Origin: Halorussus lipolyticus | GTDB lineage: Archaea > Halobacteriota > Halobacteria > Halobacteriales > Haladaptataceae | Reading direction: 5' to 3' | DNA length: 64,000 bases | NCBI RefSeq assembly: GCF_029338375.1 | Contig: NZ_CP119804.1 | Span: 186,001 to 250,000, forward strand | In this document: piece after piece, positions 17,569 through 24,909 of the stretch | How positions within the stretch are numbered: position 1 is the first letter of the stretch | Layout: every line of letters begins with the position of its first letter | Program-made: the position numbers and the translations under genes | Notes under the pieces: generated by a model | Told to the model about the DNA's origin: nothing | The model's input: the letters and a program-made list of their open reading frames with translations, nothing else | Databases searched by the model: none

Positions 17569-18353
17569 CAGTATGACTCCCGAATCGCGCGCCGGTCTTC
17601 GTCGTCACGGACCGTCAGCACGTCGCCGGTGTTCTTCCAAATGGCGCGCTCGGACCCCCAGTAGAGGTCCCGGTCGGTGTCCTCGCCCGACCCCGAGTGG
17701 AGCGTCACAGCCTTCCGGGGGTCGAGGACGAACTTCTCGGGGAACTCGTAGGTCGTCTCGTCGCTGTTTGCGACGGTCCACCCGGTGAGGTCGAGCGGTT
17801 CGTCGGCCTCGTTCCGGAAGACCAGATACTCGTCGTTCTTGTTCCAGTGGTCGTAGCCGCGGGCGTCCTCGTGGATTTCGTCCACGGCGAGGCCGACGGT
17901 GAGTCGGGGCGTCGGTTGCGGTTCCTCGGACGCGGACTCGTCGTCGGAGTCGTCCGTCGATTCGGACGCCGACTCGTCGGCCGCTCCGGCATCCGGAATC
18001 GGTTCGGACCCGACCGCGACCACCGACACGTCCGCGTCGGGGACCTCGGCCACGCCGGTTTCGGCCCGCCGGACGAACCGATTGAAGTAGCTCCGCTCGC
18101 CGTTTTGCTTCTCGCGCTGGTACCGGAGTGCGAGATTGGCGGTCTCGAACTTCTCGAAGAAGGCGTCCCACTCGACGGCTTCGAGGTTCCTGTCGGGTTC
18201 CTCCTCGGGAAAGTCGAACCGCAGAATCCCGAGGTCGTCGTCCCCGCCGGTGCCGACGACGTGCGCCGGTTCGCCGTCGCGGTCCTCGACCCACTCGCGT
18301 ATCTCGTCGTGGTCTGTCGTGGTTCTGCTCGCCCACGGTTTGGTCTCTGTCAT
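17568..18353 (-). CDS. lamin-tail-domain-like protein with haloarchaeal N-terminal domain
   Basis: 261 residues from ATG 18353 (18359 is an equally possible start two codons earlier). Residues 1-85 form a domain seen in other haloarchaeal proteins of unknown role (DHDEIREWVEDRDGEPAHV, GDDDLGILRFDF, WDAFFEKFETANLALRYQRE). A Ser/Asp/Glu-rich linker covers about 110-145. Residues 150-261 look like a lamin-tail (LTD) immunoglobulin-like fold: NDEYLVFRNEADEPLDLTGW, then VANSDETTYEFPEKFVLDPR, VTLHSGSGEDT and WKNTGDVLTVRDD, the hallmark pattern. No signal peptide or membrane segment, so probably intracellular. LTD proteins are often found with nucleases, but none is adjacent. Confidence 0.75.
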   Translation of the reverse strand: MTETKPWASRTTTDHDEIREWVEDRDGEPAHVVGTGGDDDLGILRFDFPEEEPDRNLEAVEWDAFFEKFETANLALRYQREKQNGERSYFNRFVRRAETGVAEVPDADVSVVAVGSEPIPDAGAADESASESTDDSDDESASEEPQPTPRLTVGLAVDEIHEDARGYDHWNKNDEYLVFRNEADEPLDLTGWTVANSDETTYEFPEKFVLDPRKAVTLHSGSGEDTDRDLYWGSERAIWKNTGDVLTVRDDEDRRAIRESY

Positions 18354-18495
18354 TCCCATCCCCGCAGAGAGGGCAACCGCGAGCCGCTTATGTATTCTCC
18401 CTCAGAAATAAATATGCGCTTCTCAGAAACAATTTGTAATGTATGGGAAACATCTAGATTGCTAAGAGAAAGGAAGATATTTCTTTTCCGATGCG

Positions 18496-18633
18496 TCAGC
18501 CGAGCGCGACGAACACCGCGTAGGGGACGACGAAGAGGGCGACGAACATCGCCAGCAGAATCGCGCCGTAACCGGCGAACGTTCCGAACGCGGTCAGCCA
18601 CGAGGGGTGGTCGAAGTCGGCGGGCAGGTTCAT
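18496..18633 (-). CDS. 45-residue single- or double-pass membrane protein
   Basis: Small gene read directly from the minus strand: starts MNLPADFDHPSWLTAFGTFA and continues with a hydrophobic run GYGAILLAMFVALFVV and PYAVFVALG before TGA at 18496-18498. ATG 18633 lies in a gap otherwise empty. The composition (N-terminal charged lead, then about 28 hydrophobic residues) fits a small integral membrane protein. Similar tiny proteins are common in haloarchaea, but I cannot name a function. Confidence 0.65.
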   Translation of the reverse strand: MNLPADFDHPSWLTAFGTFAGYGAILLAMFVALFVVPYAVFVALG

Positions 18634-18726
18634 ACTCGATACGTTCGGCCAGCGGACCTTAATCCTACCTGAAGCGCCGCGGCCGACTCGGGCGAGTCGG
18701 CCGCGGAGCGCCCTCGGAGTCGGGAG

Positions 18727-18924
18727 TCACCGGATGATGTCGCCGATGCGCCGGGCCTCGCCCGAGATGTCGGGGTCCTTCTCCACGATGCGCAGGACCT
18801 CGTGGTCGGTCACGTCGAAGTAGTTCTTCCCGGTCGCTCCCTCGATGAGGTCCTTCGAGAGTCGGAACTCGGTCCCCTCGTACACCACGTCCACGCCGTC
18901 TTCTTCGAAGGCGAGCGTCGTCAT
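18727..18924 (-). CDS. small conserved haloarchaeal protein (DUF5800-like)
   Basis: 65 residues from ATG 18924. Sequence pattern MTTLAFEEDGVDVVYEGTEF, then LIEGATGKNYFDVTDHEVL and SGEARRIGDIIR. I recognise this as a widespread haloarchaeal small protein, probably the family called DUF5800; that name is from memory. Predicted beta-alpha fold, soluble, function unknown. An upstream in-frame extension to 19104 was rejected because it runs antisense into the start of the next gene. Confidence 0.8.
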   Translation of the reverse strand: MTTLAFEEDGVDVVYEGTEFRLSKDLIEGATGKNYFDVTDHEVLRIVEKDPDISGEARRIGDIIR

Positions 18925-19008
18925 ACCCCGCCGTTTGGCCCCGCCATTTAAAAACCCATCCGAACCGCGCCGAGGAGTGTTCGTTTTGTGGTGCATGTCT
19001 GACGGAAG

Positions 19009-19015
19009 TTTATTA
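19009..19015 (+). promoter_or_regulatory. TATA-like box of the bactofilin-like gene
   Basis: TTTATTA centred at 19012 predicts transcription near 19038, one base before GTG 19039, supporting that leaderless start. Confidence 0.4.
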
Positions 19016-19038
19016 GGACTGACGTGGAACTTACCCGT

Positions 19039-19992
19039 GTGCCACTCGGTTCGGACCCGCTCGACGAACTCGCCATCCCCGACGGAACGACCGTCGAGGA
19101 GCACGACTTAGTGACCGACGGTGACGTCATCGTCGGCGGACAGAGTACCGTGGAGTTCGGGGTCCGAGGACACAACGTCATCGCGGGCGAGCGAGTCCAG
19201 TTCGGCGGCCACATCGAGGCCGAGGCCGACTGTCGCCTCGACATGTGGTCGGACGTGCAGGACAACGTGCTGGTCGGCCGGGATGCCTACCTCGGCGAGC
19301 GAGTCCACGTCGGCGGCCGCCTGATGGTCAGCGGTGACCTCGACATCGGTGACGACGTGGACATCGAGGAGGGTTTCGAGGCCAACGGCTGGATTGTCAT
19401 CCGCAACCCCATGCCGACCATCGTCTTCGTCTTCGTCTACCTCCAGCAACTCCTCCAAATCGGCGAGGAGGAGGCCGCCGAAGAAGTCGTCTCGGACCTT
19501 CTCGAAAGCGAGGAAGTCGAGGCCGACCCCGTAGTCGTCCCCCGGAACGGCCACGTCTCGGACGACTCGTGGCGGGTCTCGACCCCCGCGACCATCGGCG
19601 ACGACTGCCGACTCCACGGCAACATCCGCGCCGAATCCATCGAGGTCGGCCAGCGCAACGACGTGTTCGGCAGTCTCCGCGCTCGGGGCGACATCTCGGT
19701 CGGCGAACACACTGTCATCCACGGCGACGTGACCACCCGGAGCGGGACGGTCGAACTTGCCGACGACGTGGAGGTCCGGGGCGACGTGTCCTGCGAGGAC
19801 CTCCATTTCCACGAGGGGGCAATCGTGGACGGAACCATGCGCGCCAGCGGCGAGATGTCGATGGTCAAGGCCGGAACGCACGAACACATCGCGGCCGACG
19901 GCGACGGCGGCCGGAAGCGGTTCCACGGCGACGCCGAAGACGGGAACGGCGCGAACGCGGGGACGGAGAACACGTCCGAAGGCGGCGAGTAA
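19039..19992 (+). CDS. bactofilin-like polymer-forming protein
   Basis: 317 residues from GTG 19039 (MPLGSDPLDELAIPDG); an in-frame GTG at 19024 would add five residues, but a TATA-like box at 19009-19015 favours 19039. Two blocks of short beta-helix repeats are visible: about 20-115 (VIVGGQSTVEFGVRGHNVIA, VLVGRDAYLGERVHVGGRL) and 175-275 (IGDDCRLHGNIRAESIEVG, VIHGDVTTRSGTVELADDV). They are separated by a helical segment containing a short hydrophobic stretch TIVFVFVYLQQLLQI. The pattern resembles bactofilins, cytoskeletal proteins that polymerise on membranes. The C-terminus is a low-complexity Gly/Asn/Glu tail. Cytoskeletal or surface-shape role is an inference. Confidence 0.8.
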   Translation: MPLGSDPLDELAIPDGTTVEEHDLVTDGDVIVGGQSTVEFGVRGHNVIAGERVQFGGHIEAEADCRLDMWSDVQDNVLVGRDAYLGERVHVGGRLMVSGDLDIGDDVDIEEGFEANGWIVIRNPMPTIVFVFVYLQQLLQIGEEEAAEEVVSDLLESEEVEADPVVVPRNGHVSDDSWRVSTPATIGDDCRLHGNIRAESIEVGQRNDVFGSLRARGDISVGEHTVIHGDVTTRSGTVELADDVEVRGDVSCEDLHFHEGAIVDGTMRASGEMSMVKAGTHEHIAADGDGGRKRFHGDAEDGNGANAGTENTSEGGE

Positions 19993-20100
19993 ATCGCCCG
20001 TCCCAGAAGGACACGGACCTGTCATTTTCGACGTTCGTTCGAGTGCGCGACCGCTCTCCGACGAGTTCGACAGTCGCCCGCCGGTTTTTACCGATGCTGT

Positions 20101-20119
20101 CCGAACCTGAGTAGTTCGG
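20101..20119 (+). terminator. hairpin between the bactofilin-like gene and fixA
   Basis: CCGAAC-CTGAGTA-GTTCGG, a 6-bp perfect stem with a 7-nt loop, about 110 bp after the bactofilin-like gene stop. No strong T-run follows directly, so a terminator role is tentative. Confidence 0.35.
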
Positions 20120-20128
20120 GCCGGGGTT

Positions 20129-20143
20129 AATGTAATAAACATT
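20129..20143 (+). promoter_or_regulatory. inverted repeat upstream of the fixA TATA element
   Basis: AATGT-AATAA-ACATT, arms of 5 bp. The likely TATA element GATATACT (about 20150-20157) lies 8 bp downstream, and transcription would begin near 20180. The location just upstream of TATA is typical of an activator site in haloarchaea. Confidence 0.4.
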
Positions 20144-20200
20144 GACGATGATATACTGACGACGTATGGGAGAGAGACTCACTCTAGGACGGTGGTGTCG

Positions 20201-21070
20201 ATGCACTCGGTAGTGCTGACGAAGGGCGTACCCGACTTCCGGGAGGGACAGGTGTCGTTCGACGAGGACGGCCACCTCGAACGCGGTGCGACCCCCACGG
20301 TGATGAACCCGAACGACGAGTTCGCGCTTCAGGCCGCGCTCCAGACCAAGGTCAAGCACGGCGGGACGGTCAGCGTGATGAGCATGGGACCGCCGGGCTA
20401 CGAGAGCGTGCTGGAGGAGGCCATGGGCGTCTACGCCGACGACCTCTATCTCCTGTCGGACCGCGAGATGGCGGCGGCAGACACGTGGTCCACCGCCATC
20501 ACGCTCTCGGCGGGCATCGAGAAGATAGGCGAGGGCGATGGTGAATCGAACGAACCAGACCTTATTTTCGCGGGGTTCAAGACCGCAGACGGCGAGACCG
20601 GCCAGACCGGTCCCCAGACTTGCTGGTGTCTGGACCGGCCAATCGTGACCCACGTCATCGCGCTCGACGTGGACGACGAGAACGACAAAATCCGCGCAAA
20701 GCGCCTCGTGGAGGGCGACGTGGACGAAATCGAAACCGTCGAGGCCCCCTTGCCCGCGTTCGTCGTGACCGACCCCGAGTTCGAACCCTCCTACCGGCGG
20801 GCCGAACACCGACTGCGCCACAAGCAACTCAAGGCCGAGACCGACGAGCGCGTCGAGGAGTACGAAAATCACCTCACGTCGTGGAGCGCCGACGAGTTGG
20901 AACTCGACCCCGATTTCATCGGTCTCGATGGCTCGCCGACCATCGTCTCGGGCGTGGACCCCATCCCGAAGGCTCCCTCCGAGCGCGAGGCCACGATGAT
21001 AACTCCCGGCGACGAGGAGGGCATGGAACAGGTGCTTGACGAGATGCGACCCCTCGCGGGAGGTGACTGA
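20201..21070 (+). CDS. fixA: electron transfer flavoprotein beta subunit (FixA-like)
   Basis: 289 residues from ATG 20201. Beta subunit of the heterodimeric electron-transfer flavoprotein that accepts electrons from dehydrogenases or bifurcates them. Family signatures: VVLTKGVPDF at the N-terminus, MNPNDEFALQAALQTK (ETF-beta pattern), VSVMSMGP and the AADTWSTAITLSAGIEKI nucleotide-binding region, and FAGFKTADGETGQTGPQ. Forms the first gene of a tight operon with fixB (2 nt gap, 21071-21072) and fixC. Two in-frame GTG codons lie just upstream but the ATG conforms best to homologues. Confidence 0.93.
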   Translation: MHSVVLTKGVPDFREGQVSFDEDGHLERGATPTVMNPNDEFALQAALQTKVKHGGTVSVMSMGPPGYESVLEEAMGVYADDLYLLSDREMAAADTWSTAITLSAGIEKIGEGDGESNEPDLIFAGFKTADGETGQTGPQTCWCLDRPIVTHVIALDVDDENDKIRAKRLVEGDVDEIETVEAPLPAFVVTDPEFEPSYRRAEHRLRHKQLKAETDERVEEYENHLTSWSADELELDPDFIGLDGSPTIVSGVDPIPKAPSEREATMITPGDEEGMEQVLDEMRPLAGGD

Positions 21071-21072
21071 GC

Positions 21073-22551
21073 GTGGCCGAAAATCCCGACCTCGACCCGA
21101 GCGACTACACCGTGGACGAACTGGAAGACGAACTCGCGGCGATAGACGACCCCGACGAACTCGACGCGGTGCTGGCGGCCGAACAGGACGGGAAGGACCG
21201 GAAAACCGCCAAGGAGGCCATCCGGGACCGAATCGAGAAGTTGGAGGACCGACCGGAACCAGACGACCGAATCGAGGAAGACGCCAGTTACGAGGTCGAG
21301 ACCCAGACCCGCGACAAGAAGCACGTCCGGGCGCTGAAGGGCGGCGAGTACGAGGACATGTGGGTCTACTGCGAGACCCAAGCCGGGGAACTGCTCGACG
21401 TGTCCAAGGAGATGCTCGGCAAGGCCCGCGAGTTGATGGACGACTACAACGACGAGTACGAATCGGAGCGCGTCGTCGGCGTCCTCGTCGGCGATGGCGA
21501 AGTCACCGACCTCACGGACGAGGTACTCGCCTACGGCGCGGACGTAGCAATCTACCACGAGGACCCGCGGTTAGAGCGATTCCGCCACAAGCCCTACACC
21601 GAAATCGTCTCGGATATGGCCCGCGGGGGTGCCGACCCGCCGAACTGGGCCACCGGAAATCCCGGCACCGAACCGACCGCCGAGTGGCGCGACTACGACA
21701 AGCCACGGTACTTCCTCTTTCCGGCGACCAACAACGGCCGGGACCTCTCGGCGCAGGTGCAGGCCGAACTCGACTCGGGCCTCGCCTCTGACTGCTCGGG
21801 CCTGTTCATCGAGGAGGAACTCGTTTCGAACCCGGTCAAGACCGGCGAACCCGGCGAGAAGGTCGAGTTCGAGCGCGTCCTCCACATGAAGCGCCCGGAC
21901 TTCTCGGGGTTCGAGTACTCGACCATCCTCTGTCTGGACAACCCCGGCCGGGAGTTCCACCCGCAGGGGTGTTCGGTGATTCCGGGGAGTTTCGACCCCA
22001 TCGAACCGGATTACGAGAAGGAGGGCGAAGTGGTCGAACACGACCTGCACCTCGAAGACGACTGGTTCCGGGTGGCCGTGACCGACTTCGACAGACTGGA
22101 CGAGGGCGTCGATTTGACCGGCCACGAGGTCGTCGTGGCGCTCGGTCGAGGCATCGGCGACGACCCGACCGAAGGCATCGAGTTGGGTCTCGATTTGGTC
22201 GAGACCTTCGACGACGCCGCGTTCGGTCTCTCCCGAGGAGTCGTCACGGCGTCCTACGACCTCGACGGGCACGTCGCCCAGTACGTCACCGAGGAGCGCC
22301 AAATCGGCGAGACTGGCCAAATCGTCCAACCGACCCTCTACATCGCGGCCGGTATCTCGGGCGCGGTCCAGCACAAGGTGGGGATGGACGAGTCCGACAC
22401 CATCGTCGCCATCAACACCGACACCGACGCCCGGATTCGGGACTTCAGCGACTACTTCATCGAAGGCGACCTGTTCGACGTGCTTCCCCGCCTCACCGAG
22501 TCGGTCGAGGCGGGCGAACTGACCATGAAAGCGGAGGCCAGCGATGACTGA
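21073..22551 (+). CDS. fixB: electron transfer flavoprotein alpha subunit (FixB-like) with N-terminal helical extension
   Basis: 492 residues, about 150 more than a typical alpha subunit. Starts with GTG 21073, two bases after the fixA stop. The C-terminal FAD-binding region is canonical: GRGIGDDPTEGIELGLDLV, ASYDLDGHVAQYV, GETGQIVQPTLYIAAGISG, QHKVGMDESDTIVAINTD. The N-terminal 60 residues form an acidic two-helix module (YTVDELEDELAAIDDPDELD, then GKDRKTAKEAIRDRIEKL) that resembles helix-extension-helix or SAP-like modules attached to various haloarchaeal proteins. The middle holds additional linker sequence. The stop overlaps the ATG of a 16-codon mini-ORF. Confidence 0.92.
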   Translation: MAENPDLDPSDYTVDELEDELAAIDDPDELDAVLAAEQDGKDRKTAKEAIRDRIEKLEDRPEPDDRIEEDASYEVETQTRDKKHVRALKGGEYEDMWVYCETQAGELLDVSKEMLGKARELMDDYNDEYESERVVGVLVGDGEVTDLTDEVLAYGADVAIYHEDPRLERFRHKPYTEIVSDMARGGADPPNWATGNPGTEPTAEWRDYDKPRYFLFPATNNGRDLSAQVQAELDSGLASDCSGLFIEEELVSNPVKTGEPGEKVEFERVLHMKRPDFSGFEYSTILCLDNPGREFHPQGCSVIPGSFDPIEPDYEKEGEVVEHDLHLEDDWFRVAVTDFDRLDEGVDLTGHEVVVALGRGIGDDPTEGIELGLDLVETFDDAAFGLSRGVVTASYDLDGHVAQYVTEERQIGETGQIVQPTLYIAAGISGAVQHKVGMDESDTIVAINTDTDARIRDFSDYFIEGDLFDVLPRLTESVEAGELTMKAEASDD

Positions 22552-22599
22552 CAAGCGGAACGAGACTGACCAGCACGACGGAGACCAGCGATGACTGAC
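22538..22599 (+). repeat. 15-bp direct repeat at the fixB/fixC junction
   Basis: CCAGCGATGACTGAC occurs exactly at 22538-22552 and 22585-22599, 47 bp apart, each containing an ATG start context. Confidence 0.75.
22544..22594 (+). CDS. 16-codon mini-ORF linking fixB and fixC
   Basis: ATG 22544 lies inside the last codons of fixB and its TGA (22592-22594) overlaps the fixC ATG, encoding MTDKRNETDQHDGDQR. Start contexts of this ORF and of fixC are the same 15 bases (CCAGCGATGACTGAC at 22538 and 22585), so it may be a by-product of a small duplication. If translated it would carry ribosomes from fixB to fixC. Coding status is doubtful. Confidence 0.25.
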   Translation: MTDKRNETDQHDGDQR

Positions 22600-24258
22600 G
22601 AGTACGAACACTACGAGGCGGTCGTGGTCGGGGCCGGACCCGGCGGGGCCGCCGCCGGGGCGGTACTGGCGCGAAACGACGTGGAGACCCTCGTCCTCGA
22701 ACGCGGGGTCGAAGCCGGGTCGAAGAACGTGACTGGGGGTCTCATCTACGCCGAGGAGTCCGCGCCCTACACCATCGACGGCCTGTTCCCGGAGTTCCGC
22801 GAGCAGGCAACCGAGCGCCCGGTCACCGACTACTACCTCCACAACGTGGCGGGCGAGCAGGTCGAGACCTTCGACATCACCGACCTCCACGAACACGACA
22901 CCGAGTGGTCCGACGCGGTACTTCGCCGGAAGATGGACTCGTGGATGGCCGACCGAGTTCACGAGATGACCAGCGAGACCGGCGGCGGCCTCCTGACCGA
23001 CGTGCGAGTGAACGGCCTCCTGCGGGACGGCGGCGAGATTGTCGGCGTCACCTGCGACGAACTCGACCCGATTCGGGCCGACCTCGTGGTTGCGGCGGAT
23101 GGCGTGAACTCGGAGTTGGCCCGCGACGCGGGACTGATGGACTGGGAGGACCCCGACGAGTGGTTCCAAGGCGTGAAAGCGGTCGTGGACGTGCCCCCCG
23201 AGGTCATCGCCGAGCGATTCGGCGTCGGCGACGACGAGGGCGAGGCCCACCTGTTCTCGGGCGACCTGTTCGAGGACGTGCGGGGCGGCGGGTTCGTCTA
23301 CACCAACGAGGACAGTCTCTCGATTGGGTCGGTCTTCCACCTCGATAGCATCGTGGAACAGGAGGCCGAACCCCACCGACTGCTGGACAACCTGCTGACC
23401 CACCCCCTGATGGCCGACTGGCTTGAGGGCCACTACGACGAAGTGGAGTACAGCGCCAAGTTGGTCCCCGACTCGAAGAAGGCGGCCCACCCCGCGCCAC
23501 ACCGCGGTCGCTTGCTGGTCGTCGGCGACGCCGCGGGCCAGATGCAGGCCCAAGGTCCCATCATCAAGGGGATGAACCACGCCGTGAGTGCTGGCGCGCT
23601 GGCCGGCGAGGCCTTCGCCGAGGCTAAACTGCGGGGCGACCCGGATAAGGCGGGCGAACTCTACGAGCAGAAACTCCGCACCGAGGGCATCATGGGCAAG
23701 TTGCGGCCGAAGGGGTATCAGGTCGCCAGCGCGCTCGGCGAACACGACGCCGTGACCGAGGTGGCCGACTCCCTGCTCACGTCGTCGGTGGGTCGCCTCG
23801 GCGTGCGACTGGCCGGGGGTCTCCTCGAAGACCTCTACTCGTCGCCGACCCTCTCCCAAATCGTGCCCGACACCCAGACGCCCTACGTCACCCTGCCGAC
23901 CGTCATCGCCGAGGAGTTGGGCGAGCGCGTCTCGGGCGAGGCCGACTACGAACCCAAGGACCTCGCCACCCGAATCGGCGACCTGACCTACGATACCGAC
24001 GTGGGCAATCCCCACATCGAACTCCGGGACAATTCGATGGAGGCCAGCGGCGCGGCGGTGTACGCCTGCCCGGTCAGCGCCGAGGACTTCGGCGGCGGGT
24101 GCTACCGGGCCGAGACGGTCAAAACCAACGGCTCGGACGAGAAGCGCGTCAGCCTCGACACTCAGCCCTGCGTCGAGTGCGGCACCTGCGCGGTGGTCGC
24201 CGACACCGACTGGGAACACCCCCGCGGCGGCAAGGGCGTCGAGTACAAGGAAGGGTGA
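22591..24258 (+). CDS. fixC: FixC-FixX type flavoprotein:quinone oxidoreductase fusion
   Basis: 555 residues. FAD-dependent oxidoreductase that passes electrons from ETF (FixAB) toward the quinone pool. N-terminal Rossmann motif VVVGAGPGGAAAGAVLARND; second FAD motif VVGDAAGQMQAQGPIIKGMNHA; substrate core in between. The C-terminal 70 residues form a ferredoxin-like FixX domain with Cys residues YACPVS, GGGCYRAE and CVECGTC, which would hold the 4Fe-4S cluster, as in ETF:quinone oxidoreductase. The fusion explains why no separate fixX gene is seen. ATG 22591 starts within a 15-bp repeated context; the ribosome likely arrives from fixB. Confidence 0.92.
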   Translation: MTDEYEHYEAVVVGAGPGGAAAGAVLARNDVETLVLERGVEAGSKNVTGGLIYAEESAPYTIDGLFPEFREQATERPVTDYYLHNVAGEQVETFDITDLHEHDTEWSDAVLRRKMDSWMADRVHEMTSETGGGLLTDVRVNGLLRDGGEIVGVTCDELDPIRADLVVAADGVNSELARDAGLMDWEDPDEWFQGVKAVVDVPPEVIAERFGVGDDEGEAHLFSGDLFEDVRGGGFVYTNEDSLSIGSVFHLDSIVEQEAEPHRLLDNLLTHPLMADWLEGHYDEVEYSAKLVPDSKKAAHPAPHRGRLLVVGDAAGQMQAQGPIIKGMNHAVSAGALAGEAFAEAKLRGDPDKAGELYEQKLRTEGIMGKLRPKGYQVASALGEHDAVTEVADSLLTSSVGRLGVRLAGGLLEDLYSSPTLSQIVPDTQTPYVTLPTVIAEELGERVSGEADYEPKDLATRIGDLTYDTDVGNPHIELRDNSMEASGAAVYACPVSAEDFGGGCYRAETVKTNGSDEKRVSLDTQPCVECGTCAVVADTDWEHPRGGKGVEYKEG

Positions 24259-24278
24259 GCGATGGGAAGCGAACCGCG

Positions 24279-24683
24279 ATGAGCGACTACCGAAGACGAA
24301 TCGAGGTCCTCGCCGAACAGGCCCGCGACGACCGCCGGGCGTTCGACCCGCCCGACGACCCGCCGGACGAGGAGCGCGCCGTCGAGTTCGCCCGAGACGG
24401 CGTGGGCGAGGTGGTCTCGGTCTACGTCGAGGCCCGAACCGGCGAGTTCGCGCCGCTCGACAGCGACGAGATGGCGGCGATGGAGCGGGCGGTCAACGAC
24501 TGGTTAGCCCTCTACGCCCGGTGTCACGGCCGGGAAATCGACCCGGACTGCACGGTCCGAGCGGCCGCCGAGGCCGTCATCGAGACCCGCGACGTGGTGG
24601 AGAGCGCGCGACTCCTGACGGGCGTTCCGGACCGCGACGCCGACCGTGAGGCCGGTGTCGCGTGGCGGGTGAAAAGTCGGTAG
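24279..24683 (+). CDS. conserved hypothetical protein following the fix operon
   Basis: 134 residues, acidic, helical, no membrane segment. Begins MSDYRRRIEVLAEQARDDRR and contains VGEVVSVYVEARTGEFAPL and WLALYARCHGREIDPDCTV. ATG 24279 overlaps the stop of a six-codon ORF (24262-24282) that starts 3 nt after the fixC stop, so it is likely cotranscribed with fixABC. The 3' end runs into a 19-bp tandem repeat that also contains its stop codon. I do not recognise the family; a role beside the ETF complex is only a context inference. Confidence 0.72.
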   Translation: MSDYRRRIEVLAEQARDDRRAFDPPDDPPDEERAVEFARDGVGEVVSVYVEARTGEFAPLDSDEMAAMERAVNDWLALYARCHGREIDPDCTVRAAAEAVIETRDVVESARLLTGVPDRDADREAGVAWRVKSR

Positions 24684-24754
24684 GTGGGTGCGAAGGCGGT
24701 AGGCGGGCGCAAGGTCAATAGGCGAGTGGAAGGTCGGGAGGCGGGCACTCGGCG
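24679..24754 (+). repeat. imperfect 19-bp tandem repeat, four copies
   Basis: Units at 24679, 24698, 24717 and 24736: for example GGTAGGTGGGTGCGAAGGC and GGTAGGCGGGCGCAAGGTC. A degenerate fifth unit may lie in the coding end just upstream (24660-24678), so the stop codon of the preceding gene is within the array. Short minus-strand frames here (repeated LPTF-type peptides) are artefacts of the repeat. Confidence 0.6.
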
Positions 24755-24909
24755 GACTCACCGTTCCGCCCGAGGCAATTGTATAGATATTGGAAGAAAA
24801 TAAAATGAAGCCTCAAAGAAATTTATAGTTGTCTCTGCTCCCGGTCACCTACCCAACACCCCAAACGCGAGAAAGGACTAAGTGGCCACGGAGTGTGTTA
24901 TCATTGAAC

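Noticed and set aside
24829-24909. Longer start for the HTH-GNAT gene
   Set aside because: Residues before ATG 24910 are not protein-like for this family and the DNA is AT-rich promoter type.
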